From positions 106,714 through 116,713 of the forward strand of contig KV908641.1 of NCBI GenBank assembly GCA_002005505.1: 10,000 nt of DNA, given 5' to 3'. Both the position numbers and the translations under genes were made by a program. Shown piece after piece: positions 8,766 through 10,000 of this stretch. The stretch comes from Botryococcus braunii (taxonomy: Eukaryota; Chlorophyta; Trebouxiophyceae). Position 1 is the stretch's first letter; each line of letters begins with the position of its first letter. The notes under the pieces are model-generated. The model was not told where the DNA came from. It ran no database searches and saw only the letters and a list, made by a program, of their open reading frames with translations.

Positions 8766-8770
<5 letters not shown>
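6800..8770. other. no gene recognised
   Basis: Long frames here (for example the - strand up to 7147 and 7482-7871) show no family motifs. A 42-codon + frame at 7253-7381, MQEPQDTNKNSKDRERGYLW onward, has protein-like composition but no other support. A short acceptor-led segment starts at 7461 (cttctgcag). The interrupted palindrome gtcacg-ttg-cgtgac at 7197-7211 lies in a CpG-richer patch. A run of 14 G occupies 8278-8291. Confidence 0.4.

Positions 8771-8853
<83 letters not shown>
8771..8853 (+). repeat. pure (TG)41 microsatellite
   Basis: An uninterrupted 83-bp TG tract, unlike the heavily interrupted one in the PITH intron. Lack of interruption suggests a young or actively mutating tract. 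The poly-His/Thr and poly-Cys/Val frames over it are artefacts. Confidence 0.97.
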
Positions 8854-8855
<2 letters not shown>

Positions 8856-8992
8856 TGGTCTCATGTGAAAGTGACAGCATGCATGCTGACACTTTGACGT
8901 TTGATCGCGTAGTACGGCTATTATGACTGGGGGTTTATGCAATACTTATATTTTTCTCTTCTGAACATATCTGGGTAATTTATGGGTTACAG

Positions 8993-9103
8993 CACTTGAG
9001 AAATGCCATTGTCATGGGACAATTTGGAGATAGTGCGCAAGGAGAGGCACTAGAGATTGCAAATCAACCTGGACCACCTCCAAATGCGCCCCGCAACGCC
9101 AAG
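8993..9103 (+). CDS. candidate internal exon of an unrecognised gene
   Basis: An acceptor-like tatgggttacag ends at 8992. It is followed by 37 codons, and a modest donor AAG|gtactt starts at 9104; both ends are phase 0. The translation has an amphipathic-looking first part (HLRNAIVMGQFGDSAQGEAL) and then a proline-rich linker, GPPPNAP. I recognise no family. If the donor is not used, the same frame continues to a TAA at 9305-9307 with less protein-like composition. An ATG at 9014 could be a start, but splicing in from upstream, past the TG tract, fits better with the acceptor. Confidence 0.33.
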
Positions 9104-9203
9104 GTACTTCACATATACCTAATCCTTGAATGTTACCTGCCATCGGAACTAGCTCTGTGCCTTTCTTTGGACTCAACTGTATGCCTTTGCTGGGAAAATA
9201 GCC

Positions 9204-9337
9204 ACAAGTCTGGAGCCTGCAGGTCAAGGCGTCTGTGTAACACTTTGGCCCTGGTCAACACATATTATGTACAAGTCTGGAGACTGCAGGTCAAGTCGTC
9301 TGTGTAACACTTTAGCCCTGGTCAACACATACTATGT
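9204..9337 (+). repeat. 67-bp tandem duplication, two copies
   Basis: Copies 9204-9270 and 9271-9337 match at 63 of 67 positions. Each carries ctgcag, then GTC AAG, three further codons including a TAA, then tggtcaacacata. Each TAA lies inside TGTAA. Confidence 0.92.
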
Positions 9338-9339
9338 AA

Positions 9340-10000
9340 GCAGCACTGTCGGACAGTCCAAAATTGCCTTCAAATTTGAGCTTCTATCTTTTTTTGCAAC
9401 TCCATCGCTGCGCCAAGGTTAGGTGGCCTGCTCATGTCTACCGGCAGGGCCCAAAGGAGATTGGCTTTGGTCCTCTGCACCCTCTTTAATGTGCCAGCAG
9501 AGTGTATAAAAAAGGCATCGCTGCAACAACCAAGTAGGGTTGCCGGATGAAAACTGGTTCCAACCCATAGATCAAAAGGTCTTGACATTCTAACGTATTA
9601 GCTTTAATGTACATAATAAGCATCAAAGCACATGCATGCCTTGGGGGGGAAAAAAGTGAAGGCTCAATCTGCAACCAAAGTTCCTCTCCACTGCTCCTAC
9701 AAGGCAGAAACGCAACTGCTCCTCTTCCGACGAAAGCTGTAGAGGTCGGGCCGTTCATGCAGCTGCTGCCAAACATACCTAACAACTTCATAAGAAACAG
9801 CACCACAAATAAGCTAGTGCTCCAGTGCAACAAAGCGACGTCGCTCCGAAACAGCACAAGCCCCCATTTCACAACCTTTGATTTGCAGGAAGGCACTTTA
9901 TGTGCTGAAAGAGTCCTTGCGACTCCCTTCTGACAGACAATCTTCATACCTATAATTCTAACCGGTGCTCACTTTAGAAAGGCCTTGACTTTACCCCCAG
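9340..10000. other. no gene recognised; acceptor-like sequence at the window edge
   Basis: Opposing open frames occur at 9607-9933 (+) and 9486-9947 (-) with no known motifs. A TATAAAA word at 9504-9510 could be a + strand TATA box, without further support. A - strand frame ending at 9370 has a helix-like end (MELQKKIEAQI). The last bases, ctttacccccag, look like a + strand 3' splice site, so an exon may begin just past the window. Confidence 0.4.

Noticed and set aside
8637..8942. Poly-His/Thr (-) and poly-Cys/Val (+) frames
   Set aside because: Artefacts of the (TG)41 tract.
9370..9483. - strand segment after cattaaag ending MELQKKIEAQI and a TGA
   Set aside because: The composition resembles a protein C-terminus, but the acceptor is poor, no family is recognised and no companion exon was found.
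9504..9510. TATAAAA box on the + strand
   Set aside because: The downstream start at 9547 gives only a seven-residue frame, and the next frame has no support. A single AT-rich word is not enough.

Overview
This is nuclear DNA from a eukaryote. One gene is certain: a spliced gene on the + strand for a PITH-domain protein of the PITHD1 type. Four of its coding exons lie at 706-861, 1250-1410, 1831-1939 and 3214-3312. All have GT-AG introns, the reading phase is kept across every junction, and the stop codon is at 3310-3312. Exon 1, which should carry the first 30 or so residues, is not in the window. By motif the protein looks closer to plant and algal PITH proteins than to animal ones. Introns of 0.4-1.3 kb, tgcag-type acceptors, long TG microsatellites and a TGTAA pentamer after the stop would suit a green alga with a repeat-rich genome. 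The lineage is an inference and is not proven here.

Layout. 1-705 is the end of an upstream intron, finishing in three tandem 33-bp copies of the splice-acceptor segment. 706-3312 holds the PITH exons. The last intron (1940-3213) contains a compound microsatellite of about 520 bp with G-quadruplex-prone patches on both strands. 3313-3610 is the 3' flank, with two clusters of short palindromes. 3611-8770 has no gene I can identify. It holds a degenerate tandem repeat (4441-4615), a 138-bp imperfect hairpin (5969-6106), a 13-bp perfect stem-loop (6742-6779) and homopolymer G runs. It also holds weak exon-like segments on the - strand at 4257-4436 and 6232-6682. 8771-8853 is a pure (TG)41 tract. 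8993-9103 is a candidate + strand exon of an unrecognised gene. It is followed by a 67-bp tandem duplication in which each copy carries an acceptor and a short in-phase ending. The window ends on an acceptor-like cccccag.

No operon, CRISPR array, tRNA, rRNA, viral sequence or recognisable transposon protein was seen. Most long open frames here are no longer than chance predicts, or are translations of TG repeats. The strongest unusual theme is tandem duplication of 3' splice sites, found at two separate places. I found no convincing new multi-gene system.
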